64,000 bases of DNA from Haloprofundus salilacus (GTDB lineage Archaea; Halobacteriota; Halobacteria; Halobacteriales; Haloferacaceae): the NCBI RefSeq assembly GCF_020150815.1, contig NZ_CP083723.1, positions 992,001-1,056,000 of the forward strand, in the 5' to 3' direction. This document shows positions 8,232 to 15,497 of this stretch, piece after piece; within the stretch, counting starts at the first letter, position 1; each line of letters starts with the position of its first letter. The notes below the pieces were generated by a model. It saw nothing but the letters and a program-made list of their open reading frames with translations, was not told the origin of the DNA and made no database searches. Made by a program: the position numbers and the translations under genes.

Positions 8232-9383
8232 ATGCACGTACTGACTGGTGGGACAGTCGCGGACGCAGACGGGACACGGGACGCGGACGTCGCTATCGAA
8301 GGCGGTGAAATCGTCGCCGTCGGCGACGTTCCCGAGGGCGATAGCCAGACGGACATCTCCGGGCAGGTCGTCGCGCCCGGCCTGATAGACACGCACGTCC
8401 ACGTGATGATGGACGGACGACCCGACGTGAGCACGATTTTCGACGATAGCCCCTACACCGCGAGTTACCGGGCGACCGCGAACCTCGAAGCCGCCGTCGA
8501 GACGGGCGTGACGACAGTTCGCGACCTGGGGAGTCGCGAGACGTTGGCGCTTGACGCCGGGGCCGCCGTCAACGACGGCCTCCTGACCGGACCGCGGGTG
8601 CTCGGCTCGGGTCAGAACATCGTGATGACCGGCGGTCACGGGCACGCGTTCGGATGCGAAGCCGACGGCTCAGACGAGGTGTTGAAAGGCGCCCGCCAGC
8701 AGTTGAAGCGCGGCGCGGACGTCATCAAGTGTATGGCGACCGGCGGCGTGCTGACCGAAGGCGCGGTGACCGGGTCGCCCGAATTGACGGAAGAAGAACT
8801 GCGCGCGGCCGTCGAGGCCGCGAGCGCCAAGGGCGTCCCAACGGCCGCACACGCGCACGGCGAAGAGGGAATCAAGAACGCGGTTCGCGCCGGAATATCG
8901 AGCGTCGAACACGGGACGTTCATGGACCGCGAGGCGGCGGAGATGATGGCCGACAACGGGACCTACTGGGTGCCGACGGCGAGCGCCCTCGTCAACATCG
9001 TCGAGAACGGCGTCGAGGCGGGTATTCCCGAAGAGGCCGTCGAGAAGGCGGAAGACGCCGCAGCCCGGTTCGAGCGCGCGTGGGAACACGCGCTGGAAGC
9101 GGGCGTCGACATCGCGATGGGGACCGACGCCGGGACGCCGTTCAACTACTTCGGCGACATTCCACGCGAACTCGAACTGATGGTCGACTACGGTCTCGAA
9201 CCGGACGCCGCGCTGGAAGCGGCGACGGTGAACGCCGCGGAGCTCGTCGGCCGTGACGACATCGGCCGCGTCGCCGAGGGGTACCGCGCCGACCTCGTAG
9301 TGCTCGAGACGGACCCCAACGCCGACGCGACGGCGTGGCAGTCCCCGACGGCGGTGTTCGCGGGCGGAGAACGGGCCAGGTAA
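8232..9383 (+). CDS. Amidohydrolase family protein
   Basis: A 383-residue metal-dependent amidohydrolase of the imidazolonepropionase/Xaa-Pro dipeptidase-like subgroup. Metal ligands are visible in order: LIDTHVHV (H55, H57), the Lys region DVIKCMATGG, PTAAHAHGEEGIKNA, SVEHGTFMD and IAMGTDAGTPFN (catalytic Asp). The flanking small beta-sandwich begins MHVLTGGTVADADG and closes with GRVAEGYRADLVVLETDP. No signal peptide, so it acts in the cytoplasm. The natural substrate is unknown; relatives hydrolyse dipeptides, hydantoins or organophosphates. A TTTTAGG box about 29 nt upstream suggests a leaderless monocistronic transcript. Confidence 0.9.
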   Translation: MHVLTGGTVADADGTRDADVAIEGGEIVAVGDVPEGDSQTDISGQVVAPGLIDTHVHVMMDGRPDVSTIFDDSPYTASYRATANLEAAVETGVTTVRDLGSRETLALDAGAAVNDGLLTGPRVLGSGQNIVMTGGHGHAFGCEADGSDEVLKGARQQLKRGADVIKCMATGGVLTEGAVTGSPELTEEELRAAVEAASAKGVPTAAHAHGEEGIKNAVRAGISSVEHGTFMDREAAEMMADNGTYWVPTASALVNIVENGVEAGIPEEAVEKAEDAAARFERAWEHALEAGVDIAMGTDAGTPFNYFGDIPRELELMVDYGLEPDAALEAATVNAAELVGRDDIGRVAEGYRADLVVLETDPNADATAWQSPTAVFAGGERAR

Positions 9384-9512
9384 CGAGTCAAATAATCAAC
9401 GTGAACGATTTACATGGTCGTGCGACGGTCAGCACGGAGCGATTATGAGAGCAGCAGACACAGTCGATTAGTGTCACAAACTCTTTTGCCCACCACTGAG
9501 TGTATCCGGCCG

Positions 9513-10694
9513 ATGCACCGCCGGGCAACGTTCGTCCTGCTCGCCTTCTTCCTCGTCACGTCGGCGGTAGCCCCGCCAGCGATGGCGTTTTCGGGGACGA
9601 GGGCTGGGGGGACCGCCGCCGTTTCGACGACAGACTCGATGGCGGCGATGCAGCAGTCGTTCGACAGCAGTGAAGTTCGAATCGTCGTCCACGAGGACGG
9701 CTCTGCTCGGTGGACCTTCCACTACGAACAGACGCTCGCAAACGAGACGGAGAGACAGAACTTCCAAGCGTTCGCCGACGAGTTCAACAACAGCGACACG
9801 CCGCTGTACAACGGTTTCAAAAGCGAGTCGGAGTCGCTCGTCAGAAGCGGTGCGAACGCCACCGAACGGCCGATGGACGCCCAAAATCATACGCGGCAGG
9901 CGTACGTGACCGACAGTCTCGGAAACTCCATCGGCGTCGTCGAGATGTCGTTCGTCTGGACGGGCTTCGCGCAGACCGACGACGACGGGACGGTGACCGT
10001 CGGCGACGTGTTCGAGGGCGGCCTCTACATAAGCGAGAACCAGTCACTGGTCGTCGAAGCCGGTGAGAACCTCGAGTTCAAAAACGTCACGCCAGCGGGG
10101 ACGCAGTCGAACACGAGCTCGCTTCCGGCGAGCGACTCGGTGACGTGGATGGGCGAGCGTCGGTTCACCGACAACCGACCACAGGTCGCGTTCGTCCCCG
10201 AGGGAACCCAGACCATCGACGCCGGCGCCGGTGGAAACGATGAGGGAGCGAACGGCACTGACGACGTGACGACGACGCCCATCGGCAGCGGCGGCGGGAG
10301 TATGTGGCTCGCCGGAGCGGTTCTCGTCGTTTTCGGCGGTGTCGCTGCCGCGCTGTGGTACCGGCGCGGCCGCGAGGAGACGGTCGAACCCGTCGAGGGC
10401 GAGACGGCAGACGGCTCCGAGGCTGCGGCCGCACCGCCGGAGCCGTCAGTGTCCGACGAGGAGTTGCTCTCGGACGAGGACCGCGTCGTCTCGATGCTCG
10501 AAGACCACGGCGGACGGATGCGGCAGGTGCGCATCGTCGAAGAGACCGACTGGTCGAAGTCGAAAGTGAGCATGCTGCTCTCGGAGATGGAAGACGAAGG
10601 TCTCATCTCGAAACTCCGCGTCGGCCGCGAGAACGTCATCAGCCTCGACGGGCACGAACCCGAGGCGACGAAGTCACCGTTCGACGACGAGTAA
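9513..10694 (+). CDS. Membrane-anchored winged-helix one-component regulator
   Basis: A 393-residue protein with a signal peptide (MHRRATFVLLAFFLVTSAVAPPAMAF), an extracellular sensor-like domain (about 45-250) rich in NxT/NxS sites, one transmembrane helix (SMWLAGAVLVVFGGVAAALWYRRG, about 268-291), an acidic linker and a C-terminal winged helix (LLSDEDRVVSMLEDHGGRMRQVRIVEETDWSKSKVSMLL..., about 315-375). It matches the haloarchaeal DUF7345/DUF7343 architecture as I recall it. The DNA-binding half closely resembles that of the regulator at 17940-19409 (WSKSKVS-LLS-ME-EG and VGRENVI). ATG 9513 is chosen for the signal peptide. It presumably transmits an outside signal to DNA directly; the target is unknown. 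Confidence 0.85.
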   Translation: MHRRATFVLLAFFLVTSAVAPPAMAFSGTRAGGTAAVSTTDSMAAMQQSFDSSEVRIVVHEDGSARWTFHYEQTLANETERQNFQAFADEFNNSDTPLYNGFKSESESLVRSGANATERPMDAQNHTRQAYVTDSLGNSIGVVEMSFVWTGFAQTDDDGTVTVGDVFEGGLYISENQSLVVEAGENLEFKNVTPAGTQSNTSSLPASDSVTWMGERRFTDNRPQVAFVPEGTQTIDAGAGGNDEGANGTDDVTTTPIGSGGGSMWLAGAVLVVFGGVAAALWYRRGREETVEPVEGETADGSEAAAAPPEPSVSDEELLSDEDRVVSMLEDHGGRMRQVRIVEETDWSKSKVSMLLSEMEDEGLISKLRVGRENVISLDGHEPEATKSPFDDE

Positions 10695-10771
10695 CGCACG
10701 GTGCGACAGGACGGGACACAGTTCCGTCGAAACGCAAACGTTAAACATCACTCGCGGATAGTAGGAGATGC

Positions 10772-10846
10772 GCTCCGTTGGTGTAGTCCGGCCAATCATC
10801 TTGCCCTCTCACGGCAAGGACCAGGGTTCGAATCCCTGACGGAGCA
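10772..10846 (+). tRNA. tRNA-Glu (anticodon CTC)
   Basis: A 75-nt cloverleaf. The acceptor GCTCCGT pairs with ACGGAGC, followed by discriminator A. The D arm is TGGTGTAGTCCGGCCA; the anticodon stem TTGCC/GGCAA encloses loop CTCTCAC with anticodon CTC, which reads GAG; the T arm is CCAGG-GTTCGAAT-CCCTG. No intron and no encoded CCA. A TATA-like gttaaac box lies about 30 nt upstream and a T-rich tract follows. Confidence 0.97.
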
Positions 10847-10847
10847 C

Positions 10848-10851
10848 TTTT
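10848..10851 (+). terminator. Short T tract after tRNA-Glu
   Basis: The tRNA 3' end is followed by c-tttt-cctac, a short T tract usual for haloarchaeal tRNA genes. About 215 bp up to the next gene show no further feature I can support. Confidence 0.4.
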
Positions 10852-11066
10852 CCTACTACCGAACCGCCGAGCCCGACGAGTCGTGTTCGATTCTCCGAAA
10901 ATGCGACGAAGGAATACGAATCAGAGAGTGAAGCGAGTCGCGTTCTCAACGAAACGGAACACGAACCGTCTGAGCCTCATCTACTGTCATTTAACCGCTT
11001 GCGAGCGGGACGTCGCGTGTCGTAGTCAGAACAAACGGTCATGAAGGAGAAAACCGGCACCGATCA

Positions 11067-11429
11067 TCAGTTTCTCAGGGGGCTAACCTCGATGACGTCC
11101 TCCCCGAAGACGACCACCTCGAAGCCTTCGTAGTAGAACGAGATACGGGGTCGACTCCCTTCACGGCTTGTCGACTCGTCGAACAGAGCGTCGAGCGCGT
11201 CGGTATCGAGGGTGTAGAACAGCGAAGACAGCTCCAGCGGGTCCCGCCGGTCGACGGCCGCCAACACAGCAACCACCGCCAAGCTAGGTTCGTCACGACT
11301 GCTGTCGTAGGGCGCCCGAAAGACATCGTCTTCGGGGTGGTATCTGATCGTGTCTATGGAGTCGACGAATTCGGTCGAATTGGGGTATCGGACAGGTGGT
11401 TTCTCGCACCCCGCGGATTTTCCGGTCAT
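11067..11429 (-). CDS. HalOD1-like output domain protein
   Basis: A 120-residue protein made of a single HalOD1-type domain: EPSLAVVAVLAAVDRRDPLELSSLFYTLDTDALDALFDE followed by strands RISFYYEGFEVVVFGEDVIEV. The D-P-L-E-L and LD-D-AL-LF pattern is shared with the gene at 62552-62899. HalOD1 is a haloarchaeal domain found alone or after response-regulator receivers, thought to act as an output module; its biochemistry is unknown. ATG 11429 is preferred over the upstream start at 11504 because a TATA box (11486-11493) lies between them. It sits just downstream of the Bat-type regulator gene. Confidence 0.8.
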   Translation of the reverse strand: MTGKSAGCEKPPVRYPNSTEFVDSIDTIRYHPEDDVFRAPYDSSRDEPSLAVVAVLAAVDRRDPLELSSLFYTLDTDALDALFDESTSREGSRPRISFYYEGFEVVVFGEDVIEVSPLRN

Positions 11430-11485
11430 CGTGTTTCTAGTGTCTCCGAAGCCGCGTAAGGCTAGATTTTGCTCGTGCAACCCGG

Positions 11486-11493
11486 TTATATAC
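11486..11493 (-). promoter_or_regulatory. TATA-like box for the HalOD1 gene
   Basis: TTATATAC on the plus strand (GTATATAA on the minus strand), 57-64 nt upstream of the ATG at 11429. Initiation about 27 nt downstream would give a leader of about 30 nt, and it excludes the longer upstream start for that gene. It lies just after the 3' end boundary of the regulator gene at 11512. Confidence 0.5.
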
Positions 11494-11511
11494 TCACCGA
11501 TCACGTGTCAG

Positions 11512-12159
11512 CTAGTTCGGGGTGGCGAGGGTACTCGCTATCAGTCTCCGCGTCCCTCGCTGTAATCGCGAGGAAACCGCCTGTCGGGTAATTCCGAGCG
11601 CGTCGGCGATATCTTGTTGTGTGGCTCCGCGCGGAGAGTCGAAATATCCGCTCGTGTACGCTAACATCAGCGCTTTGCGTTGACCCTCTGTCAGGTCGTA
11701 CTCTTGGTCGGGGGCGAGCGTCGATAGCGCGTGGAGCTGAGAGAGTTTGACGGGAATACCGTGGTCTCGGCAGTACGCTTGGAACTCCGAGATTGCCTCT
11801 TGGGTAGTGCTTCGGACCTCGAACGTCCACCGGTCCTTCTCCCCGATTCCGGAGACGAGGTCGACATCGGTCTCGACGAACGCGGTCAGGACGGTGTCAC
11901 GGCTAAAATCCCAGAGAACGCGGAGGAGCAACTGGTCTCCCACCTCGTCGATTACGGTGATGGTCTCTACTCCGCCGTTGTCGGCGAGACGAGAGACGGT
12001 CTCGTTCACTCCGTCAGCGTGAACCCAGAAATACGGGACGGTCTCCCTGTTAGTGGAGACGAGCCGGTCCAGTTCTACGGTCGCGTCGGGGAGTTCCTCG
12101 AAGATACGACGTAACGGAAACTCGGTTACGTCAACGGTGAAGGACGCTTCGATAGCCAC
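11512..12159 (-). CDS. Bacterio-opsin-activator-type HTH regulator
   Basis: About 215 residues. The N-terminal half is the Bat-associated sensor fold (EASFTVDVTEFPLRRIFEELPDATVELDRLVS...FWVHADGVNETVSRLADNGGV). The C-terminal HTH_10 domain reads LTEGQRKALMLAYTSGYFDSPRGATQQDIADALGITRQAVSSRLQRGTRRLIASTL. The GYFDSPR-x-T-x-x-D-I-A signature is diagnostic. The start is uncertain: two GTG codons (12168 and 12159) precede the conserved strand; 12159 is used. Related proteins at 41606 and 56769 differ in their sensor regions. Target genes are unknown; the HalOD1 gene lies immediately downstream. Confidence 0.85.
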   Translation of the reverse strand: MAIEASFTVDVTEFPLRRIFEELPDATVELDRLVSTNRETVPYFWVHADGVNETVSRLADNGGVETITVIDEVGDQLLLRVLWDFSRDTVLTAFVETDVDLVSGIGEKDRWTFEVRSTTQEAISEFQAYCRDHGIPVKLSQLHALSTLAPDQEYDLTEGQRKALMLAYTSGYFDSPRGATQQDIADALGITRQAVSSRLQRGTRRLIASTLATPN

Positions 12160-12382
12160 AACGACCACTGGCGTTCCGAAAGCGTGAACTGAGCGTTTTA
12201 GTGGGGAGTTCACGTGCCATCGACTCCGGTTGCACTGTCGACTCGTGATGACGATGGAAGAGAGACGACAGCACCTCTGCAGAAGACACAGGGAGGCCAT
12301 CGAGGGGTATGGCGTCGGCAGTGGCTGACCGCATCATCGCACTGTTCGACACCTGTGAACGTCCCGAGCGCGGCGCGAGTAA

Positions 12383-13411
12383 TCAGCCGAACAGCCGGCG
12401 TAGGAGCGCGTTCGAGGAGTCGTTCCCCGACCCGTCGTCCGTCGAGAGCGTCCCCTCGGACGTAATCTCGGCGCTCGTCATCGCCTTCAGCGAGTCGGTG
12501 ATGGTGTATCCGGGGGTTTCGACGGTGACCTCGTCGGACCCGGAAACGTCCACCCATCGGAGTTCGAGTTCGTAACTTCCGTCAGCCTGAATCTTCGATG
12601 CTTCCTGCTGGCCGGAGGCTTCGTGGTACGCCCACGCGCCCTCGTCGGCGTGTTCGGGGTCCGTCTGACCGACGATAGTTCGAACGTCGATAGAGCGGTT
12701 CGTGTCGGACCCGGCCATCGGGTACTCGCTGTCGACCCACGCGCGGTAGCCCTCTTCGATTGCGAAGACGTTCGTGTAGCCGTTCTCGATGAGTGTCGCC
12801 GCCCGCTGCGAGGAGAGGTAGTTCGGGCAGTCGCAGTAGACGACGATGCGGTCGGATTTTGGCCAGTCGGCTGTCGGGTCGTTTCGCTCAAGTCCGTCGG
12901 GAGCGATGCTCTGGGCCGCGCCGAACACGTGCGAGACGTCGTACGCGGCCGCGCTGCGCGCGTCGACGATACGGGCTTCACCGCGCGCGTACCAATAGTA
13001 CGCAACGTCGACCGGAACCAACGGGACATTGACGATGCCGGAGTCGCGTTCGACCCGGTTGGTCGGGAACTGACCCGTGTCGACGGTCCGCTCCGCGGGC
13101 ACTGTCTCGAATTCGGGCGGATAGCCGTCGAGCGGGGCCGTTTCCTCCGGCAGGTCGTCGCCGTGTCGCGGTCCGTCGAGGTCCTCGAACGAGCCGGCGG
13201 CGTCGGCGGACTCGTCGACGGAGTCATTGGTGGCGGCGTCGGTCGTCTGGTTCGACGCCGCGTCGGTCTCGGTCGGGTCGGCGGTCCGTGTCGACTCGTT
13301 CGTCGGCGTGCCCTCGTCGTCTCCCGAGGACGCACATCCGGCGACACCGATAGTCGCCGCCGCCCCGAGCGCCTGGACGTATCGGCGTCGTGTCGTGTCT
13401 TTCGATGGCAT
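12383..13411 (-). CDS. Rhodanese-domain lipoprotein
   Basis: A 342-residue exported protein. The N-terminus has a twin-arginine signal (TRRRYVQALGAAATIGVAGC) with a lipobox ending at Cys26, followed by a Thr/Asp/Asn-rich linker to about residue 75. A rhodanese-like domain follows (about 130-215): ARIVDARSAAAYDVSHVFGAAQSI and VVYCDCPNYLSSQRAATLIENGYTNVFAIEEGYRAWVDSEYPM. The active-site loop begins at Cys193 or Cys195, so it may be catalytic. The last 100 residues are an extra domain of strands (YELELRWVDVSGSDEVTVETPGYT). It is probably a membrane-tethered sulfur-carrier or sulfurtransferase at the outer face. Confidence 0.88.
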   Translation of the reverse strand: MPSKDTTRRRYVQALGAAATIGVAGCASSGDDEGTPTNESTRTADPTETDAASNQTTDAATNDSVDESADAAGSFEDLDGPRHGDDLPEETAPLDGYPPEFETVPAERTVDTGQFPTNRVERDSGIVNVPLVPVDVAYYWYARGEARIVDARSAAAYDVSHVFGAAQSIAPDGLERNDPTADWPKSDRIVVYCDCPNYLSSQRAATLIENGYTNVFAIEEGYRAWVDSEYPMAGSDTNRSIDVRTIVGQTDPEHADEGAWAYHEASGQQEASKIQADGSYELELRWVDVSGSDEVTVETPGYTITDSLKAMTSAEITSEGTLSTDDGSGNDSSNALLRRLFG

Positions 13412-13521
13412 TCGTACCCAGCGCTCGAGTCCGACGAGACTTTACTATCGACATGATAAGCCGAAATCGGTCGTTTAATCGGTTCTCGCTGGATCCCGTC
13501 GGCGACCGTTGTGCTCGGTTT

Positions 13522-13540
13522 CGAACGGTTCAACCGTTCG
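13522..13540. repeat. Perfect 19-bp palindrome CGAACGGTT-C-AACCGTTCG
   Basis: Nine-base arms are perfectly complementary around one base. It lies 111 bp upstream of the rhodanese lipoprotein start and 42 bp before the promoter-like motif at 13582. No T tract follows, so it looks more like an operator for a dimeric regulator than a terminator. Confidence 0.6.
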
Positions 13541-13581
13541 GGCGAGGGGCATCGACCGACGAGAGGGTGCGGATCGAGTGG

Positions 13582-13600
13582 TTACCGCGTTCATAATAAT
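13582..13600 (+). promoter_or_regulatory. Polysaccharide-type promoter motif upstream of glmM
   Basis: TTACCGCGTTCATAATAAT. It matches the boxes upstream of glmS (17418), asnB-like (32066) and the GT4 gene (32144) at 14 or more of 19 positions. It lies 263 bp before the glmM start, so it would give a long leader or serve an unannotated RNA; glmM has a closer TATA-like box as well. Confidence 0.45.
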
Positions 13601-13862
13601 ATTCATAGCGGTTCTCCGATGAATTGCGTCGCGTCGAGCGCGGTGTTCCGGGCAATCGAACTCTCACAGTCTGTGAGATCACACCCGTTCTCCGCGACCA
13701 CCCACCACACGGGTTCGACGGCCCTTTGACCCGAGGGCAGTCGGATCCGCCAACCCAACTCTCCCCCTCGTCTTTCGTCGGGGCACAGCCCCGACTGTGG
13801 TGTGTCAGGTGAGCCGATTTATTCCCTCTATAACTACCACCCGCGAGACCGAACTACAGACA

Positions 13863-15188
13863 ATGTTCGGAACCAGCGGTATCCGTGGAGCAGTCGGCGA
13901 CGACGTGACGGGGGAGTTAGCCCTCGCCGTCGGTCGCGCCCTCGCCGCAGAGGGCTACGACCACGTCGTCCTCGGACGCGACGCCCGGGAAAGCGGTGCC
14001 TTCCTCGCCAACGCCGTCGCCGCGGGTGCACAGGAGTGCGGCACGAACGTCACCCGCGTCGGCGTCGCGTCGACGCCGACCGTCGCACGCAGCGTCGCCG
14101 AGTTCGACGCCGACGCTGGCGTCGTCATCACGGCCTCGCACAACCCTGCGACCGACAACGGCATCAAACTCTGGACGCGCAGCGGCCAGGCGTTCAACGC
14201 CGAGCACCGCGCGGCCATCGAAAAGCGGATTCGAGACGAGTCGTTCGAGCGCGCCGACTGGCGGACCGTAGGAGTCGAACGGAAGCGAAACGACGCTATC
14301 GAAAACCATATCGAGGCGCTCGTCGCCGCAGTCGATCTCGGGCGCGAACTCTCCGTCGTCGTCGACGCCGGGAACGGGCCCGGCGCGCTGACGGCGCACG
14401 CGCTCTCGGAACTCGGCTGCGTGGTGACGACGCTGAACGCGCAACCCGACGGAAGCTTCCCCGGTCGGCCGAGCGAACCCACCGAGGAGAACTGCACGAC
14501 GCTCTGTTCGGTCGTCGCCTCGACGGACGCCGATCTCGGTATCGCACACGACGGCGACGCCGACCGGATGATGGCCGTCACCGAAGACGGTGAGTTCGTC
14601 CCCGGTGACCACCTGCTGGCGCTGTTCGGCCGCCGCGCCGCCGGCGACGGCGAACGCGTGGCCGCCCCGCTGAACACGAGCCTCGCCGTCGACGACGCGC
14701 TCTCGCCGCAGAGAGCGACGGTCGAACGAACGCCCGTCGGCGACGTGTACGTCGCCGAGGCCGCTAGCGACCCCGCCGTCGCCTTCGGCGGTGAGCCGAG
14801 CGGCGCGTGGATCTGGCCCGACGAGACGCTCTGTCCCGACGGTCCTCTCGCCGCGGTGAAACTCGCCGAACTCGTGAGCGTCGAAGGCTCGCTCGAGACG
14901 CTACTCGGCGAATTGCCGCGCTACCCGACGCTCCGCGACAGCGTGGAAGTCGAGGACAAGACGGCGACGATGGCGGCGGTGGCCCGGCGCGTCAACAACG
15001 AGTTCGACGAGGTGGACGAGATGGACGGCGTCCGCGTCGCACTGGAGGATGGGTGGTTCCTCGTCCGCGCCAGCGGGACGCAGCCGCTGGTCCGCGTGAC
15101 GGCGGAAGCCCGCGACGAGGCGCGCGCGCAGGAACTGTTCGACGAGGCGTACGCGATGGTCGAGGAAGCCGCGAAAGCGTCGGCGTAG
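13863..15188 (+). CDS. glmM: Phosphoglucosamine mutase
   Basis: A 441-residue alpha-D-phosphohexomutase. It has the start signature MFGTSGIRGAVG, active-site Ser92 in TASHNPATDNG (phosphoserine), the metal loop DGDADRM, the sugar-binding GEPSGAW and the phosphate-binding RASGTQP near the C-terminus. It interconverts glucosamine-6-phosphate and glucosamine-1-phosphate, the step after GlmS towards UDP-GlcNAc. The convergent neighbour glmS supports GlmM rather than a phosphomannomutase. ATG 13863 gives the exact conserved N-terminus. Confidence 0.93.
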   Translation: MFGTSGIRGAVGDDVTGELALAVGRALAAEGYDHVVLGRDARESGAFLANAVAAGAQECGTNVTRVGVASTPTVARSVAEFDADAGVVITASHNPATDNGIKLWTRSGQAFNAEHRAAIEKRIRDESFERADWRTVGVERKRNDAIENHIEALVAAVDLGRELSVVVDAGNGPGALTAHALSELGCVVTTLNAQPDGSFPGRPSEPTEENCTTLCSVVASTDADLGIAHDGDADRMMAVTEDGEFVPGDHLLALFGRRAAGDGERVAAPLNTSLAVDDALSPQRATVERTPVGDVYVAEAASDPAVAFGGEPSGAWIWPDETLCPDGPLAAVKLAELVSVEGSLETLLGELPRYPTLRDSVEVEDKTATMAAVARRVNNEFDEVDEMDGVRVALEDGWFLVRASGTQPLVRVTAEARDEARAQELFDEAYAMVEEAAKASA

Positions 15189-15497
15189 CGCGTTCGCCTC
15201 GCGTTACCGACGAGGGTTCTCTGGCTTCGGTTTCTCCTCGTCTCGGGTAGCGCTCCGCGCTGTTCTCGCGTTCTCTCGTTCTGTTCTTTCGTATTTCTCG
15301 TGTTCTGTGCCCGTATTCTGTCTCTCCGTGTCCCCGTCTTCTGTCCTTTCGTGCCCCTCGCTTCGCTCACGTCGCTGTCAAAATCGAGAGCGAGTGCCGT
15401 AGCACTCCGGAGGGAGAGTCGATCGGGCGGGAAGTCGAAGACGAACTCGGTGGGTCGGGCCACCGGGCGTCAAAAGAGGATGGTCCGCGGGGTTAGC
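15189..15497. other. Intergenic region between convergent glmM and glmS, with pyrimidine-rich tract
   Basis: No gene seen. From about 15256 to 15360 the plus strand is almost only C and T with recurrent CGT (ttctcgcgttctctcgttct and similar), a low-complexity tract that may act as a bidirectional transcription end. Frames across it encode only Arg/Gln/Thr-rich low-complexity sequence. Confidence 0.5.

Larger units (their letters stand above)
13412..13862. other. 450-bp intergenic region upstream of glmM
   Basis: No convincing gene. It contains a perfect 19-bp palindrome (13522-13540), a copy of the polysaccharide promoter motif (13582-13600) and, close to glmM, TATA-like ttTATTcc and ctATAAc near 13814-13835, about 30-45 nt before the glmM ATG. 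A 36-codon frame from 13619 to 13729 has no supporting features. Confidence 0.6.

Noticed and set aside
10847-11066. Integrated element at tRNA-Glu
   Set aside because: No duplicate of the tRNA 3' end was seen downstream and the recombinase is 37 kb away.
13619-13729. 36-codon frame after the glmM-side promoter motif
   Set aside because: It ends 134 nt before glmM, is not coupled to it and shows no motif.
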